Assembly: GCF_004359215.1 (NCBI RefSeq)
Contig: NC_090610.1
Location: 530,748 to 568,369 of the forward strand
Direction: 5' to 3'
DNA from: Bremia lactucae
Taxonomy: Eukaryota; Oomycota; Peronosporomycetes; Peronosporales; Peronosporaceae
DNA: 37,622 nucleotides
How positions within the stretch are numbered: the stretch's first letter is position 1; every line of letters starts with the position of its first letter. Positions 18,493 to 30,035 of the stretch are shown here, piece by piece. The notes under the pieces were generated by a model. That model was not told the origin of the DNA. It ran no database searches and saw nothing but the letters and a program-made list of their open reading frames with translations. The position numbers and the translations under genes were made by a program.

Positions 18493-19160
18493 CACCCAAG
18501 AAGTGGTATTTAGCTTGCAGCGAATATACACTTCTTGAGATTTGCATACAACTTATGCTTACGCATAAGTGTAAGAGCTTTTCGGACGTGACTACGATAT
18601 GCGTTAACGTCCGACTTTCCGTTCATGGCTCTGCTATGAACAGAGAAGTCATCAAAGAGCTCGGTGCAAAATCCCTCCCCGATGTCAACCGATTGGTACA
18701 CATCTATTAAATGTCGCACGGGCATTACTAAGCCCCTGTGGCATGACTAGCAACTACCATAGCATATCGCTTGGGGTGCTTACTGCTGTGAACGGAATCT
18801 CTTGTTCACGCATAAGGATCTGATAGAATCCATCCATCAGATCCATTGACGCAAAGATGTTACTCTTTTCCATACCATCAATGATTACGTCTTTCGTGAT
18901 ATCGGCGTTTGAGCCGGTACTGTTGCAGCGTTCAGTTTAATGAATGCATGCAAATCCGCCATCCTCCTGTTGCTTTACACACGCGGAAGGTCGGAGAGCA
19001 ATGTGAGGCAGTTGATTTCCTCACATGGCCCGCTGCTAAGCGTTTGGCAAAGAATTTGTCGATCGCTTAATTGTTCACGAGGCAATGGCCATTGCTTCAT
19101 GACACAGTATTTCGAACCTGGGATTAGGTCGATTATGTGTCGAATGCCTTTATCTTAGGC
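18493..19160 (-). pseudogene. Gyp-3 reverse transcriptase
   Basis: In decayed frames from right to left: YCVMKQWPLPRE, a VPAQTPISRKT-like segment, SNIFASMDLMDGFYQILMRE (first Asp), QGLSN, and then LFDDFSVHSRAMNGKSDV, in which LFDD replaces YxDD, followed by LTLMRKHKLYANLKKCIFAAS (18510-18725). Part of the 2.12-kb block identical to Gyp-4. The last gap-free frame is identical in both copies. Confidence 0.82.
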
Positions 19161-19212
19161 AACTCGCACGGTACTGTTTCAGAGAAGACATCCTTGAATT
19201 CTCTCAAAATCG

Positions 19213-19539
19213 TTATATAAGGGGTTTGTCTTTAAAGACTCCCAGAATTGGAACGTAAAAATTTTGAATCCAAGTCTTCTCATCGAGGACACTTTCCTTC
19301 ATCGATGAGCTACTGAGAACCCGTTCGTTCTCAGGAAATACTATTGCTGACCGAATATCGGCCACGTAGTTGTCATCTGTGACAAGTATGCAAATCTGCT
19401 TGACTTTGGTACTACGCAGATCACGCAAGAACCGTTTCGGTTCTAGCGTTAGCAATTGAGTTTTCTTCGAAGTTAACTTCGGAGGCGCTATTAGATCAAG
19501 TGTATCAGCGCCTACACTTGATCCATTGTTTACTGACAT
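19213..19539 (-). pseudogene. Gyp-3 protease-RT linker
   Basis: 108 open residues with LDLIAPPKLTSKKTQLLTLE and RSAIVFPENERVLSSSSMKE. This segment lies between protease and RT in oomycete Gypsy Pol, and I recognise no separate domain in it. It recurs in Gyp-4 (24232-24558, identical), Gyp-5 (29761-30033) and Gyp-7 (right edge of the window). The interval 19540-20100 to its right is frame-broken linker with repeated GCCTGTGCTTG(TG)CACAGCC hairpins and no domain. Confidence 0.7.
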
Positions 19540-20102
19540 TTAATGCCTCAGTTGCCTCTTTAAAAATTATTTCCAAAGGTCCCCGAGAACCTTTGACCAC
19601 AGATTTACGAAGACTTATTCCCAAAGATTGTTGGGACTTAATCCCTCGATTTTTATTTGGTAAGTATCCTTCATAACTGCCTCTAGCCGTGGTTGCGCTA
19701 CCACAGCGAGATCCTCCACGATCGACTCTTCAGTCGATCAAGGATTTTCGTACTGTCTCTTATAGACGGGTGTTTCAAATTTTCTTGGATGTTGCTTTTC
19801 AAGCAAGCACACAACTTATTCGAGTGGTCGAACTTTGACGCTGCCTGTGCTTGTGCACAGCCGTCGGTAAATATGCCCACGTCACAATGGTAGACCTTCG
19901 ACGCGGCCTGTGCTTGCACAGCCGTCGGGATCTAGCTCCACAATGTGTTGGGTATTCACACTGAGTCATCTGCAGTCATGCTAACGATTGAACCACAAGT
20001 GAGGCCATCGCACTCACTCGAAGGACATCCACACGCTTGTGGACGCTCCAAGACGTTCATCAGTTGGCCATCTGATGAATAAGAGACAGGGATCGTCACG
20101 GT

Positions 20103-20464
20103 TTGTTGCTGTCATTTATACATGGCTCGTACTTTCTGAGCCATGTTAATTCAAGGATGACATCAAATATGTCATCAAAATCTAGTACGATCAAATCATT
20201 ATCGTACTTCTTACCTTTTAACGTGTGTTGGATACCAACTGCACTTTATTTAACCGTTACAGATGCGCATGTTGCTAGGCGCACTGTAATCCTCATTAAA
20301 GGGGTATCGCGCTCAGAAAATTTGAGTCTGCGATCTTCCAGCGATTGACGTTGAATGAAATTGTTCGGCGCCCCACAATCTTCTAGGGACATAAGTGGCA
20401 ACTTATTTGATACTTTTATTTTCAGGGTGATAAGATTAACCCTTTTCTTGGGGCAATTACACAC
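20103..20464 (-). pseudogene. Gyp-3 aspartic protease
   Basis: KLPLMSLEDCGAPNNFIQRQ carries the active site as Asp-Cys-Gly-Ala, a variant of D(S/T)GA, followed by LKFSERDTPLMRITVRLATC and, in another frame, GKKYDNDLIVLDFDDIFDVI and LRKYEPCI. That is the retropepsin-like fold order of Gypsy proteases. It lies inside the 2.12-kb block; the second copy is at 25122-25483. Confidence 0.78.
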
Positions 20465-21660
20465 AATGTTTGTGTGTGAGGAACAACTTTCGTCAAAAGG
20501 CCTGCAAATTCTTTTGACGTTGCTGGATCAGTAGGTCGCTCCGCACTTATTGACCTCGGCCGTTTTTTATGATCTTCCTCGCCATTGCGATTTCGCAACA
20601 GCGTCGGATCCGCGACCGTTGCCCCTTTTGGCATACGGTCCAAAATTACGTTCAGTACCTTTCGGTACTGGGCGTGGGGCACTACCTACACTCATGAGCG
20701 TAGTGTCCTAATTTTTGGCAGCGATAACATTTCTGCAATCGCTTATTGCTCGAAAAACGAGGCTTCTCGCTTTTGACATAGGAGAAGTCCATAGTTTCTG
20801 GACCTCCCAGCTCGTGTAGTCTTGGAGGACGATACGATGACGAACTAGCTTGAGCATGTTCAAAGCTTAAGTCCTCCTATTCCGCAACGGATATTGCTTC
20901 TTCACGCGTATCCACTTCCAAGAGGAACAGGTAGGTCTTTACGGGGCCATGCGTAAGACCTTGTATATACACCGTAATCAACGTGTGTTCATGAACTGGG
21001 TTATTTGTAATTCAACTCGCAAAGAGTCGTATGAGCTGGGTATATGCGTGAACATCACGCTTGCCTTGCTTGAGTTTCAGAAGCTCTGAACGAGCTCTGA
21101 ACTCAGCCCTTGGTGGTTCAAACGTCTGTTTGAGCCGGGTTTTAAAAGCCTCTAGCGATATAAAGCCGTATGGTCGCGCAACTAAAGACCCAATGCCCAG
21201 TTTTGGCACGACTTGCCAATTTGACTGAGCAAATGCGACTTGCATCTGCTCGTCGACGATGTGACGATCCCTTATGGCATCGTCCAACTCGACAAGGCAA
21301 TATCAGAGAAAGTCTTCTTCGACTCCCCTACACTTAGAGATGCCATCTTTAAGGTTTCGAGAGAACGCGTGTGCGTCATCCTAGGTACAGGGGTCTGTAC
21401 CTGTTATACCTTCAACAGTTCTGCCTGTTGAGAACCTTGCTGATTAAGCAAGGCTACCTTTTCCTTCGCCTCGTCAAGTTTATGTTGTATGAACTTGGCG
21501 ATGGCTGAATGGAGGGCATATCTGTCCAAACCGGACAGCATCGCCAAGATGGCATCATTCCGTACGGTCAAACTAATTCGTTCGACCGCACTCCTTTCTA
21601 AACACTTAGAATGAAGTAGCTAGCACGCGAAACGTGATGCGTCTTTCCATTATCATCTAA
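20465..21660 (-). pseudogene. Gyp-3 Gag (family A)
   Basis: Capsid segment at 21012-21287 (LDDAIRDRHIVDEQMQVAFAQ, LKQTFEPPRAEFRARSELLK) is closely related to the Gyp-1 gag. The zinc-knuckle area near 20690-20740 is frame-broken. The basic tail (20422-20682) has VLNVILDRMPKGATVADPTL. N-terminal gag at 21450-21660 is in broken frames. The part left of 20614 is identical to Gyp-4; the rest is not. Confidence 0.8.
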
Positions 21661-21699
21661 CATGTCCATGTTAGATGATGGAACTGTGGTCCTTGGACG

Positions 21700-22140
21700 G
21701 ACAACAAAGTGCTACCAGGCACTGCCGACTTGTACTGCTTCAGTACATGTTCACTTCGCTCTGCTTCAGTGTGAGTGGTGCCTCACGGCACTTCACGTTC
21801 ACTAAAGCTTGCAGAGGAAGACTCTCTTAAAAAAAACACTTGCTTTAATGAGGGTTAAAAGTAACTGCAAATGATATATTAAATTTTCTGTTTCTATTTA
21901 TAAAATACTAGCTTAATTTTTAACTAATACAAATACATGTAATATAGTCATATATGTCTCTCTCTTTGCGCGCATTCAGTGCTGACTGGACCGCGAAGCA
22001 AGTAGATATAATGGCTTATATCTACAAATGGGTTAGCTTTCCGAATATTACTATGTAAAGTAATATTCTCTACCTTTTAGATAATATGTTAATTAACAAC
22101 CTTTATGTGTTAATTTTAATTGAAGATACACCCCGTTATA
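21700..22140 (-). repeat. Gyp-3 PBS and 5' LTR (family A)
   Basis: On the minus strand the LTR starts TATAACGGGGTG at 22140 and lacks the last TGTAAC-complement at its inner end (about 21718). It is followed by CCTGGTAGCACTTTGTTGTCC, the PBS seen in Gyp-1. The LTR is more diverged than the two solo LTRs. Confidence 0.8.
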
Positions 22141-22750
22141 ATTTGTATCACATCGTCAGAAGTTGACACATTCAACTGTGTTCCAAGTTTTGAGCACAGA
22201 TTGGCAACTCCGCCTTGAATTTAGGGTCTCGATCCAAGACCAGTTCACGAGATAATCCATGGAGTCGAAATATCGTGTCAACAAAGACAGAAGCACAGCG
22301 TTTAGCTGTGATAGACTCCGTGGAGTACCATCTTGCTGAAACGATCAGCAAACACAACAATACCATTATTTTTGTGATCGTCTTCGAATTATTCGAAGAC
22401 GATGTCCATAGATACGGACTACCAACACTCTGCCTGAACAGAGAGAATTGTAACGGAGCACGGGATGAAGCACTGAACTCACCCGTTGACAAATTTTGCA
22501 AGCACGTATGTACTTGCCAATTGGCATGGTCTATATGAGTCGCGACTAATTGTGAGATAGATCTTCTCACGTCCACGATGACCACATATTGGTAATAAGA
22601 TATGATGCGTAAACGCAAATCATTATGGGTGGGAATGACGAGATGAAGTATGTCGCCTGCAATAGCTGTATAATACAGTAAATCATTGCGTGTTTGTGTA
22701 TTGATTTGTTGAGTATCGATACAATTTCGACCATCCTTCTAAGGGTTGTG
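22141..22750 (-). pseudogene. Gyp-4 integrase fragment
   Basis: Core residues are present: HGLSRELVLDRDPKFKAE with the second catalytic Asp, then, after a frame change, LCSKLGTQLNVSTSDD, where other copies continue to the QTDSQTERANR glutamate. That continuation is missing because the Gyp-3 LTR starts at 22140. The first Asp region and the zinc domain (about 22600-22740) are frame-broken. Confidence 0.78.
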
Positions 22751-23511
22751 TTGTAATGGATTTCTAAGGTAATCTTTCAAATCTTTGGGAACATTACTGT
22801 CTTAATATGATCTTCTAACGTCTCAAGTGATTATGACGATGAAACACTAATTATTGCAACATTGGGATCATGGTCACTGCTGATTTGCGCAGCTGGATCA
22901 AAATCAGGCTGGAGCAAAAGGGCATCAGCAACGACGTTAAATCGTACTGGTTCGTTTTCCACAGAAAAGGTCTACTCTACGAAAGGAAGACAATCATCTC
23001 GCCATTCTTTGCGAGAGATGTGGCTGTTTGCAACCGTGCGTGAAGACGCATGGTCCGTATATACAATGATCCAAGAGATATACCCTAGCGCATACTCGTC
23101 GCCAGGAGCTACTTGTCATGCACTGGATAGTTGCGTCTAGCTGGTTGAAGCTGACGTGAACGACGCGCTCGAATCGTCTGTATCATATTGCATTAACGCA
23201 CGTCGATTGCGTAATAGATTGCGTCACAGACAGCATGAAAGGCCTGTCTTGGTCCTCCAATCGCCAATATTGGCGATTGCAACAGCTTGGCATGATTCTT
23301 TCAAAGGAACGCTGACAATCAGCGTTCCATGACCTCAACAAAGTAGAAATATTTTCTTTCATTTCGGCGTAATTGCCAGAGTACTCATGTAAGCACGCCG
23401 CGAAGCCGAAGAACTTTCGTAGTCCCTTTACATTGCATTGACTGGCACAATTAGTCGGTGATCGCCTTGATCTTTTCCGGATCCGATGGTACACCGTGTT
23501 TACACACGATG
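22751..23511 (-). pseudogene. Gyp-4 RNase H and connection
   Basis: NCASQCNVKGLRKFFGFAAC and WNADCQRSFERIMPSCC correspond to the RT connection and RNase H start of the other copies, in broken frames. A perfect hairpin CAATCGCCAA/TTGGCGATTG is at 23258-23279. 22751-23100 is decayed connection to integrase. Confidence 0.7.
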
Positions 23512-25633
23512 CACCCAAGAAGTGGTATTTAGCTTGCAGCGAATATACACTTCTTGAGATTTGCATACAACTTATGCTTACGCATAAGTGTAAGAGCTTT
23601 TCGGACGTGACTACGATATGCGTTAACGTCCGACTTTCCGTTCATGGCTCTGCTATGAACAGAGAAGTCATCAAAGAGCTCGGTGCAAAATCCCTCCCCG
23701 ATGTCAACCGATTGGTACACATCTATTAAATGTCGCACGGGCATTACTAAGCCCCTGTGGCATGACTAGCAACTACCATAGCATATCGCTTGGGGTGCTT
23801 ACTGCTGTGAACGGAATCTCTTGTTCACGCATAAGGATCTGATAGAATCCATCCATCAGATCCATTGACGCAAAGATGTTACTCTTTTCCATACCATCAA
23901 TGATTACGTCTTTCGTGATATCGGCGTTTGAGCCGGTACTGTTGCAGCGTTCAGTTTAATGAATGCATGCAAATCCGCCATCCTCCTGTTGCTTTACACA
24001 CGCGGAAGGTCGGAGAGCAATGTGAGGCAGTTGATTTCCTCACATGGCCCGCTGCTAAGCGTTTGGCAAAGAATTTGTCGATCGCTTAATTGTTCACGAG
24101 GCAATGGCCATTGCTTCATGACACAGTATTTCGAACCTGGGATTAGGTCGATTATGTGTCGAATGCCTTTATCTTAGGCAACTCGCACGGTACTGTTTCA
24201 GAGAAGACATCCTTGAATTCTCTCAAAATCGTTATATAAGGGGTTTGTCTTTAAAGACTCCCAGAATTGGAACGTAAAAATTTTGAATCCAAGTCTTCTC
24301 ATCGAGGACACTTTCCTTCATCGATGAGCTACTGAGAACCCGTTCGTTCTCAGGAAATACTATTGCTGACCGAATATCGGCCACGTAGTTGTCATCTGTG
24401 ACAAGTATGCAAATCTGCTTGACTTTGGTACTACGCAGATCACGCAAGAACCGTTTCGGTTCTAGCGTTAGCAATTGAGTTTTCTTCGAAGTTAACTTCG
24501 GAGGCGCTATTAGATCAAGTGTATCAGCGCCTACACTTGATCCATTGTTTACTGACATTTAATGCCTCAGTTGCCTCTTTAAAAATTATTTCCAAAGGTC
24601 CCCGAGAACCTTTGACCACAGATTTACGAAGACTTATTCCCAAAGATTGTTGGGACTTAATCCCTCGATTTTTATTTGGTAAGTATCCTTCATAACTGCC
24701 TCTAGCCGTGGTTGCGCTACCACAGCGAGATCCTCCACGATCGACTCTTCAGTCGATCAAGGATTTTCGTACTGTCTCTTATAGACGGGTGTTTCAAATT
24801 TTCTTGGATGTTGCTTTTCAAGCAAGCACACAACTTATTCGAGTGGTAGAACTTCGACGCTGCCTGTGCTTGTGCACAGCCGTCGGTAAATATGTCCACG
24901 TCACAATGGTAGACCTTCGACGCGGCCTGTGCTTGCACAGCCGTCGGGATCTAGCTCCACAATGTGTTGGGTATTCACACTGAGTCATCTGCAGTCATGC
25001 TAACGATTGAACCACAAGTGAGGCCATCGCACTCACTCGAAGGACATCCACACGCTTGTGGACGCTCCAAGACGTTCATCAGTTGGCCATCTGATGAATA
25101 AGAGACAGGGATCGTCACGGTTTGTTGCTGTCATTTATACATGGCTCGTACTTTCTGAGCCATGTTAATTCAAGGATGACATCAAATATGTCATCAAAAT
25201 CTAGTACGATCAAATCATTATCGTACTTCTTACCTTTTAACGTGTGTTGGATACCAACTGCACTTTATTTAACCGTTACAGATGCGCATGTTGCTAGGCG
25301 CACTGTAATCCTCATTAAAGGGGTATCGCGCTCAGAAAATTTGAGTCTGCGATCTTCCAGCGATTGACGTTGAATGAAATTGTTCGGCGCCCCACAATCT
25401 TCTAGGGACATAAGTGGCAACTTATTTGATACTTTTATTTTCAGGGTGATAAGATTAACCCTTTTCTTGGGGCAATTACACACAATGTTTGTGTGTGAGG
25501 AACAACTTTCGTCAAAAGGCCTGCAAATTCTTTTGACGTTGCTGGATCAGTAGGTCGCTCCGCACTTATTGACCTCGGCCGTTTTTTATGATCTTCCTCG
25601 CCATTGCGATTTCGCAACAGCGTCGGATCCGCG
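23512..25633 (-). repeat. 2.12-kb near-identical block, copy 2 (pairs with 18493-20614)
   Basis: See copy 1. It contains RT (23529-24180, with LFDDFSVHSRAM), the PR-RT linker (24232-24558), protease (25122-25483, with LEDCGAPNNF) and the gag tail. It carries the same stops and frameshifts as Gyp-3, so it was copied after both reading frames had already decayed. Confidence 0.92.
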
Positions 25634-26650
25634 TACTCCACTGTTCCTAGCGAGTGGTCGGTCTTTTCGCTCAGTGATTTTAGGCACTGGCCGTGAACCA
25701 CAACATCCATAGACAACGATTGAATTTCTGCAACCGTTTGTAATTTGAAGAGCAAGGTTTCTCGCTCTCTACATACGAGGGATCCATGTATTCTGGACCT
25801 CTGTTATCTTGAACCCTCGGTGGACGATATGCATCCGAGTGGACGAAAGCCTGTTTCAGACTTAAGTCCTCCTGTTCCACTATAAAGTCCTCTTGTTCCG
25901 CTATAGAGATCGCTTGGTCTAGCGACTCTAATTCTAGCCGGAACAAATGGGTTTTTACAGGTCCGTCTGCAAGACCTTTCAGTAACACAGTTACCTGTGT
26001 TGGTTCATCAATTGGCTGACTAACGATACAACTGACCAGGTATCGTGTATGTTGGGCATAAGCGTGAATGTCACGCTTGCCCTGCTATAAATCCAGGAGC
26101 TTAGCCCGAGCCCTAAATTCGGCACGTGGTGGCTCAAATGTTTGTCCGAGCCAGATCTTAAAGACCTCATTCGACCAAAGACCAATGGGTCGTAAAGCTT
26201 GAGCCCTAGGAACCAAGATTTGGCACGTCCGGCTAAGTTGGACATGCCAAATTTCACTTTCGTCGCATCATCACTGATACGACGAGGTTCTATGGCATCG
26301 TCTAATTTGACGAACCATTTCAAGAGGAGGCCGCTCTCGACTGCCTTAAACTTAACAATTTCGATCTTGAGCTTTCGGGTCGACGCGGAAGCGTCCACCC
26401 ATTAGCAGCATGTAAACGCTGCTGTCTCAACAGTTTCAACTGTTGAGCACCCTGTTCTCTCAACACCTCTGTATGTTGAGCCTTGCTGGTGAAGCAAGGC
26501 TACTTTCTCTTGGGCCCTGTCGAGTTCATATTGAATGAATTCGGCAAAGGCCGCATGCTGTTCATCTGTGTTCAGAGCGAGTAGCATGGCGCCAACGGCT
26601 GGCCCGCCTACGACTGAACTCATCTGTTCGATCGCTCTCCATTCAAGGCC
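25634..26650 (-). pseudogene. Gyp-4 Gag (family B)
   Basis: The N-terminal piece (26402-26623) has VGGPAVGAMLLALNTDEQHA and AEFIQYELDRAQEKVALLHQ. The capsid piece (25991-26398) has GLLLKWFVKLDDAIEPRRIS and GMSNLAGRAKSWFLGLKLYD. The C-terminal piece (25680-25988) has VKTHLFRLELESLDQAISIA and an acidic segment (EQEDFIVEQEDLSLKQ) that repeats EQED. The zinc knuckle is degraded (KFNRCLWML). It matches Gyp-5 and Gyp-6 gag, not Gyp-1 or Gyp-3. Confidence 0.82.
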
Positions 26651-26671
26651 ACTTAAGTGAGTAAAATTTTA

Positions 26672-27131
26672 GGTGCCTCGAAACTTCACGTACACAAGGG
26701 TATATAGAAAGTTCTTAAGTAGCTAAGGGGCTTTAGCTCTTAAAAGTATTCAAAGGTTGAGAATTAGGGAAAAGTAAGACTGTATTAATACATTAGTTTC
26801 CTCCGAAACGATTTCTTATCTACTACTTAGCTTATTATTATATCGAACTAAGTATGGCGCCTCCTTATGCACCGCACAATCGTGTATTGTAATGATTGGC
26901 GGGGTTGATTTGGACTTAAAGCATCCAATCAATAAAGCTAATGTCTTATTGCATCAATAATACCAAATTTATTATGAAAACATTCTTCTTCGAGTGGTCT
27001 AAACTCGACGTTGGAGCTATTTTAAGTCAAGATAATAATTTTGTACTTCTTTATTTATTTTCTGTATAGGAAATAATAATTGTTATTTCTCTTATGGGAA
27101 TTAATACCTATGTAACGGACACCCCGTTACA
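26672..27131 (-). repeat. Gyp-4 5' LTR (family B), inner end deleted
   Basis: On the minus strand it starts TGTAACGGGGTGTCCGTTACAT and matches 31437-31921 (GTATGGCGCCTCCTT, CACCGCACAATCGTGT) up to the GGTGCCTCGAAACTTCACG block, where it joins gag directly. The LTR 3' tip and PBS are deleted. Confidence 0.8.
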
Positions 27132-27700
27132 ATTGGGGCGATGAAATCATCAAGTGGCTACGCAGACGTGCGAATGCATGCTCCGAAGTTGCAACCACAA
27201 GGGTGATGCAATTTTCTCATTTGTGATGGAACCCATCGTCTTAAAAATACAAGCTCGCTGATTAACAAGGCGCTGTCATCGTTGGCCTGCCGAAAGCGTG
27301 TTCTTTTATCTGGCACAATGATTAAAACGAATTTGTGCGATGGTCCAATTGACCAATTTAGACATGCTAGGTAAGCATGTCGCCAAGCAAATTTAGAACA
27401 AATCACCTGAGACCAATATTGGCTGGACCCGAACCAAATTTAATCGGCCGGGAACGGCAAGTGCCCTTGCATTTGTACCAACCTACATGAGCGCAAGCAT
27501 GCCACACCTACCTAGTCTTCCGTATCTGTCGGCCTTCGTGCGTAATTTCTTCGTTAAAATTTCTTGCCACGTAAAGGTTTGAATTGCCTCCTCCGCTTTC
27601 TGATGGGTCTCATAAATATGTTCTGGGGGTGGTGCAAGCGGCTTGATGAAGACCGAGCATTACAGTTGGCGGAGTTGTAGCGATGCACACCCTAGTACTG
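27132..27700. other. Unassigned sequence between Gyp-4 and Gyp-5
   Basis: Not similar to the LTR families. A minus-strand frame near 27560-27610 (ETHQKAEEAIQTFTWQ, then KADRYGR) resembles the start of MULE/FAR1-type transposases, and 27158-27406 is open for 82 residues, but neither carries a decisive motif. The last 30-50 bp before 27732 resemble the 3' tip of a family B LTR. Confidence 0.3.
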
Positions 27701-27732
27701 TTATCACTACAAGCAAACGGTGCTCCGTTACA

Positions 27733-28880
27733 CCTACGAGCACTTCGTGGTCCGTCAACGGCCTCGCACGTTCCATCCAACATGGACATGTTGGATGAAG
27801 AACTTCCACGCAATGCGAAAAATGCTTACTTATTTGAGCGATTTTGAATGGAGAGCGGTCGGACGCATCAGTTCGGCCGTAGGCGGGCCAGCTGTTAGCG
27901 CCATGATGTTCACTAGACAAAGAGATGAGCAACATGCGGCTATAGCCGAATTCATAGAACATGAACTCAATGGGGTCCAAGAAAAAGTAACCTTGATTCA
28001 CCAGCAAGGCTCTCATCATCAGATGTGTTGAGAGAATAGGGTGCTCAGCAGTTGGCAGTTGGAACTGTTGAGACATCAGCATTACATGCTACTAGCGGAC
28101 CAACGCTTTTTCATCTACCCGAACGCTGAAAGATCGAAATTCCTAAGTTTAAGGCAGTCAAACGCGACTTCCTTTTAAAATGGTTCGTCAAGTTTTTAGA
28201 CGATGCAACGAAAGTGAAATTTGGCATTGCATGTTCGACTTAGCGGGGCGTGCCAAATCTTGGTTCGTAGGGCTCAAGCTTCACGACCCATTTGGCTTTG
28301 GGACGTATAAGGTCTTTAAGACCCGGATCAGGCAAGCGTATGAGCCGTCGCATGCCGAAGTTAGGGCTTGAACAGAGCTCCTGGATTCAAAGCGAAGCAA
28401 GCAAGATCTTTACGCTTATGCCCAACATTCACAATACTTTGTAAGTTGTATCGTGAGTAATGCAATTGATGAACAAACACAGGTAACTGTGCTTCTAAAG
28501 GTCTTGCAGACGGTCCTGGCAAGACTCACCTGTTCCGCCTTAAGTTAGAGTCGCTAGACCAAGCGATCTGTATAGCGGAACAGGAGGACTTCAGCCTTAA
28601 ACAAGCTTTCGTCCACCTTGAAGCTAATCGTCCTTCGAGACGACAAGAAAACGGAGGTTCGGATTCTGTGGGGCTCTCGTATGTAGCGAGCGAGAAACCT
28701 CGCTTTCCAAATTACAAACGATTGAAAAATGCAATAGTTGTCAAAAGACAGGCCACTATGCCTATGAGTACGCCCAGTGCCTAAAACCACTTAGCGAAAC
28801 GATCGGCCTGGCGCTAGAAAAGGTGGAGGCTATAACGCTGTTGCGAAATCGAAACGATGAAGCAGATCGTTAAAAGAGCT
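27733..28880 (+). pseudogene. Gyp-5 PBS and Gag (family B)
   Basis: The N-terminal part (about 27790-28031) reads YLSDFEWRAVGRISSAVGGP and AEFIEHELNGVQEKVTLIHQ. The capsid part (28130-28371) reads FGIACS-like, LAGRAKSWFVGLKLHDPFGF and IRQAYEPSHAEVRA, then TAG. The EQED segment and the zinc-knuckle region (CQKTGHYAYE) follow in broken frames to about 28880. Confidence 0.78.
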
Positions 28881-29230
28881 CTCAGACGAAAGTTGCTCCT
28901 CACACACAAACATTGTGTGTAACTGCCCCAGATGCTGAGGTTAACATCATCACCTTAAAAATCATAGTGGCAAAAATGTTGTCACTAAAGTCCCTCGTCG
29001 CTTGTGAGGCGTCGATTGCTAGAAGATTGCAGACTCAAATTTATCGAGCCCGATATTCCCCTAACGTGGATGATAGTGCGCCTAGCAATAGACGCGTCTG
29101 TTACAGTAAAGAAACGTGTATTAGTATAAATACACACCAAAGGTAAACAGTACGATAGTGATTTCATCGTACTGGATTTGGATGACACTTTGACGTCATC
29201 CTTGGAATACTATGGCTCAGAAATTACGAG
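28881..29230 (+). pseudogene. Gyp-5 protease, active site lost
   Basis: VNIITLKIIVAKMLSLKSLV aligns with the Gyp-3 protease start, but the DCGAPNNF active site reads ACEASI, so the catalytic Asp-x-Gly is gone. ATGGCTC/GAGCCAT hairpin arms at 29212-29234 match those at 20120-20146. Confidence 0.65.
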
Positions 29231-30035
29231 CCATGAATGAGCTGGCAGCATTAAACCGTGACGATCCCTGTCTCTCGTTCATCAGATGGCCATCTGATGA
29301 ATTTTTGGAGCGTCCACAAGCGTGTGGATGTCCTACGACTGAGTGCGATGGCCTCACTTGTGGTTTGGTCGTTTGCACGACTGCACAAGACCTCCTTTTA
29401 GATCCCGACGGCTCTGCACAAGCACAGGCAGAGTATAGGTCCACCCTTGTGACGTGGACATAGTTACTGACGGCTGCGCACAAGCACTGGCAGCATCGAA
29501 GTTCAACCACTTGAATAAGTTGAGCGGTACGAAACAAGAATACTTGCTTAGACAGCAACATCCAGGAATATTTATAACGCCTGTCTATACGAGACAGTGC
29601 AAAAGGGAATAGATCGACTGGAGAGTCAAACGCAGAGGATCTTGCTGTGGTTGGCAAAGACAGCTAGAGGCAGTTGGGTCGCTTTTACACTTGATCTGAT
29701 AGCGCCTCCGAACTTATTTTCGGAGATAACTCAATTGCCAAGGCCAGATCGAGACGGTTCTTGCGTGATCTGCGTAGTACCAAAGTCAAGCAGATCTCCT
29801 TACTTGTCACAGATGACAAGTACGTCGCCGATATTCGGTCAGCAATAGTATTTCCTGAGAACGAACGGGTTCTCAGCAGTTCATCGATGGACGAAAGTAT
29901 CCTCGATGATAAGACTCGGTTTGAACAATTTACGTCCCAATTCTGGGAGTCTTTAAAGACAAACCCCTTATGTAACGATTTAAGAGAATTTACGGATGTA
30001 TTCTCTGAATCAGTACCGTACGAGTTGTCTTAGGA
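29231..30035 (+). pseudogene. Gyp-5 protease-RT linker
   Basis: 29761-30033 encodes LRSTKVKQISLLVTDDKYVA and RSAIVFPENERVLSSSSMDE, the pre-RT linker, and ends in DVFSESVPYELS, the usual lead-in to RT. 29231-29760 is frame-broken, with hairpins at TCAGATGGCCATCTGA (29282-29297) and around TGTGGA. Confidence 0.7.

Larger units (their letters stand above)
18493..20614 (-). repeat. 2.12-kb near-identical block, copy 1 (pairs with 23512-25633)
   Basis: The offset to copy 2 is a constant 5019 bp. Reading the two side by side I find three single-base differences (near 19829, 19836 and 19876). On both sides homology continues but identity drops sharply. The block covers RT, the PR-RT linker, protease and the end of gag. 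Confidence 0.92.
15754..22140 (-). mobile_element. Gyp-3: Ty3/Gypsy chromovirus, family A, lacking a 3' LTR
   Basis: Reading leftwards: 5' LTR (21718-22140), PBS, gag, protease, RT, RNase H, integrase, linker and chromodomain, the chromovirus order. The element stops at the chromodomain against a Copia scrap; no PPT or 3' LTR is found. On the right its LTR cuts into the integrase of Gyp-4. All domains are frameshifted. Confidence 0.85.
22141..27131 (-). mobile_element. Gyp-4: chimeric Ty3/Gypsy element, truncated in integrase
   Basis: Reading leftwards: family B LTR (26672-27131), family B gag, then a family A block (25633-23512) identical to Gyp-3, then RNase H and integrase of diverged sequence up to the second catalytic Asp region. 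There the Gyp-3 LTR begins. The left half of integrase, the chromodomain and the 3' LTR are missing. Confidence 0.82.

Noticed and set aside
27158..27610. MULE/FAR1-like transposase on the minus strand
   Set aside because: The resemblance is limited to a short start motif and a KADRYGR piece. There is no zinc-finger or DDE motif and the frames are broken.
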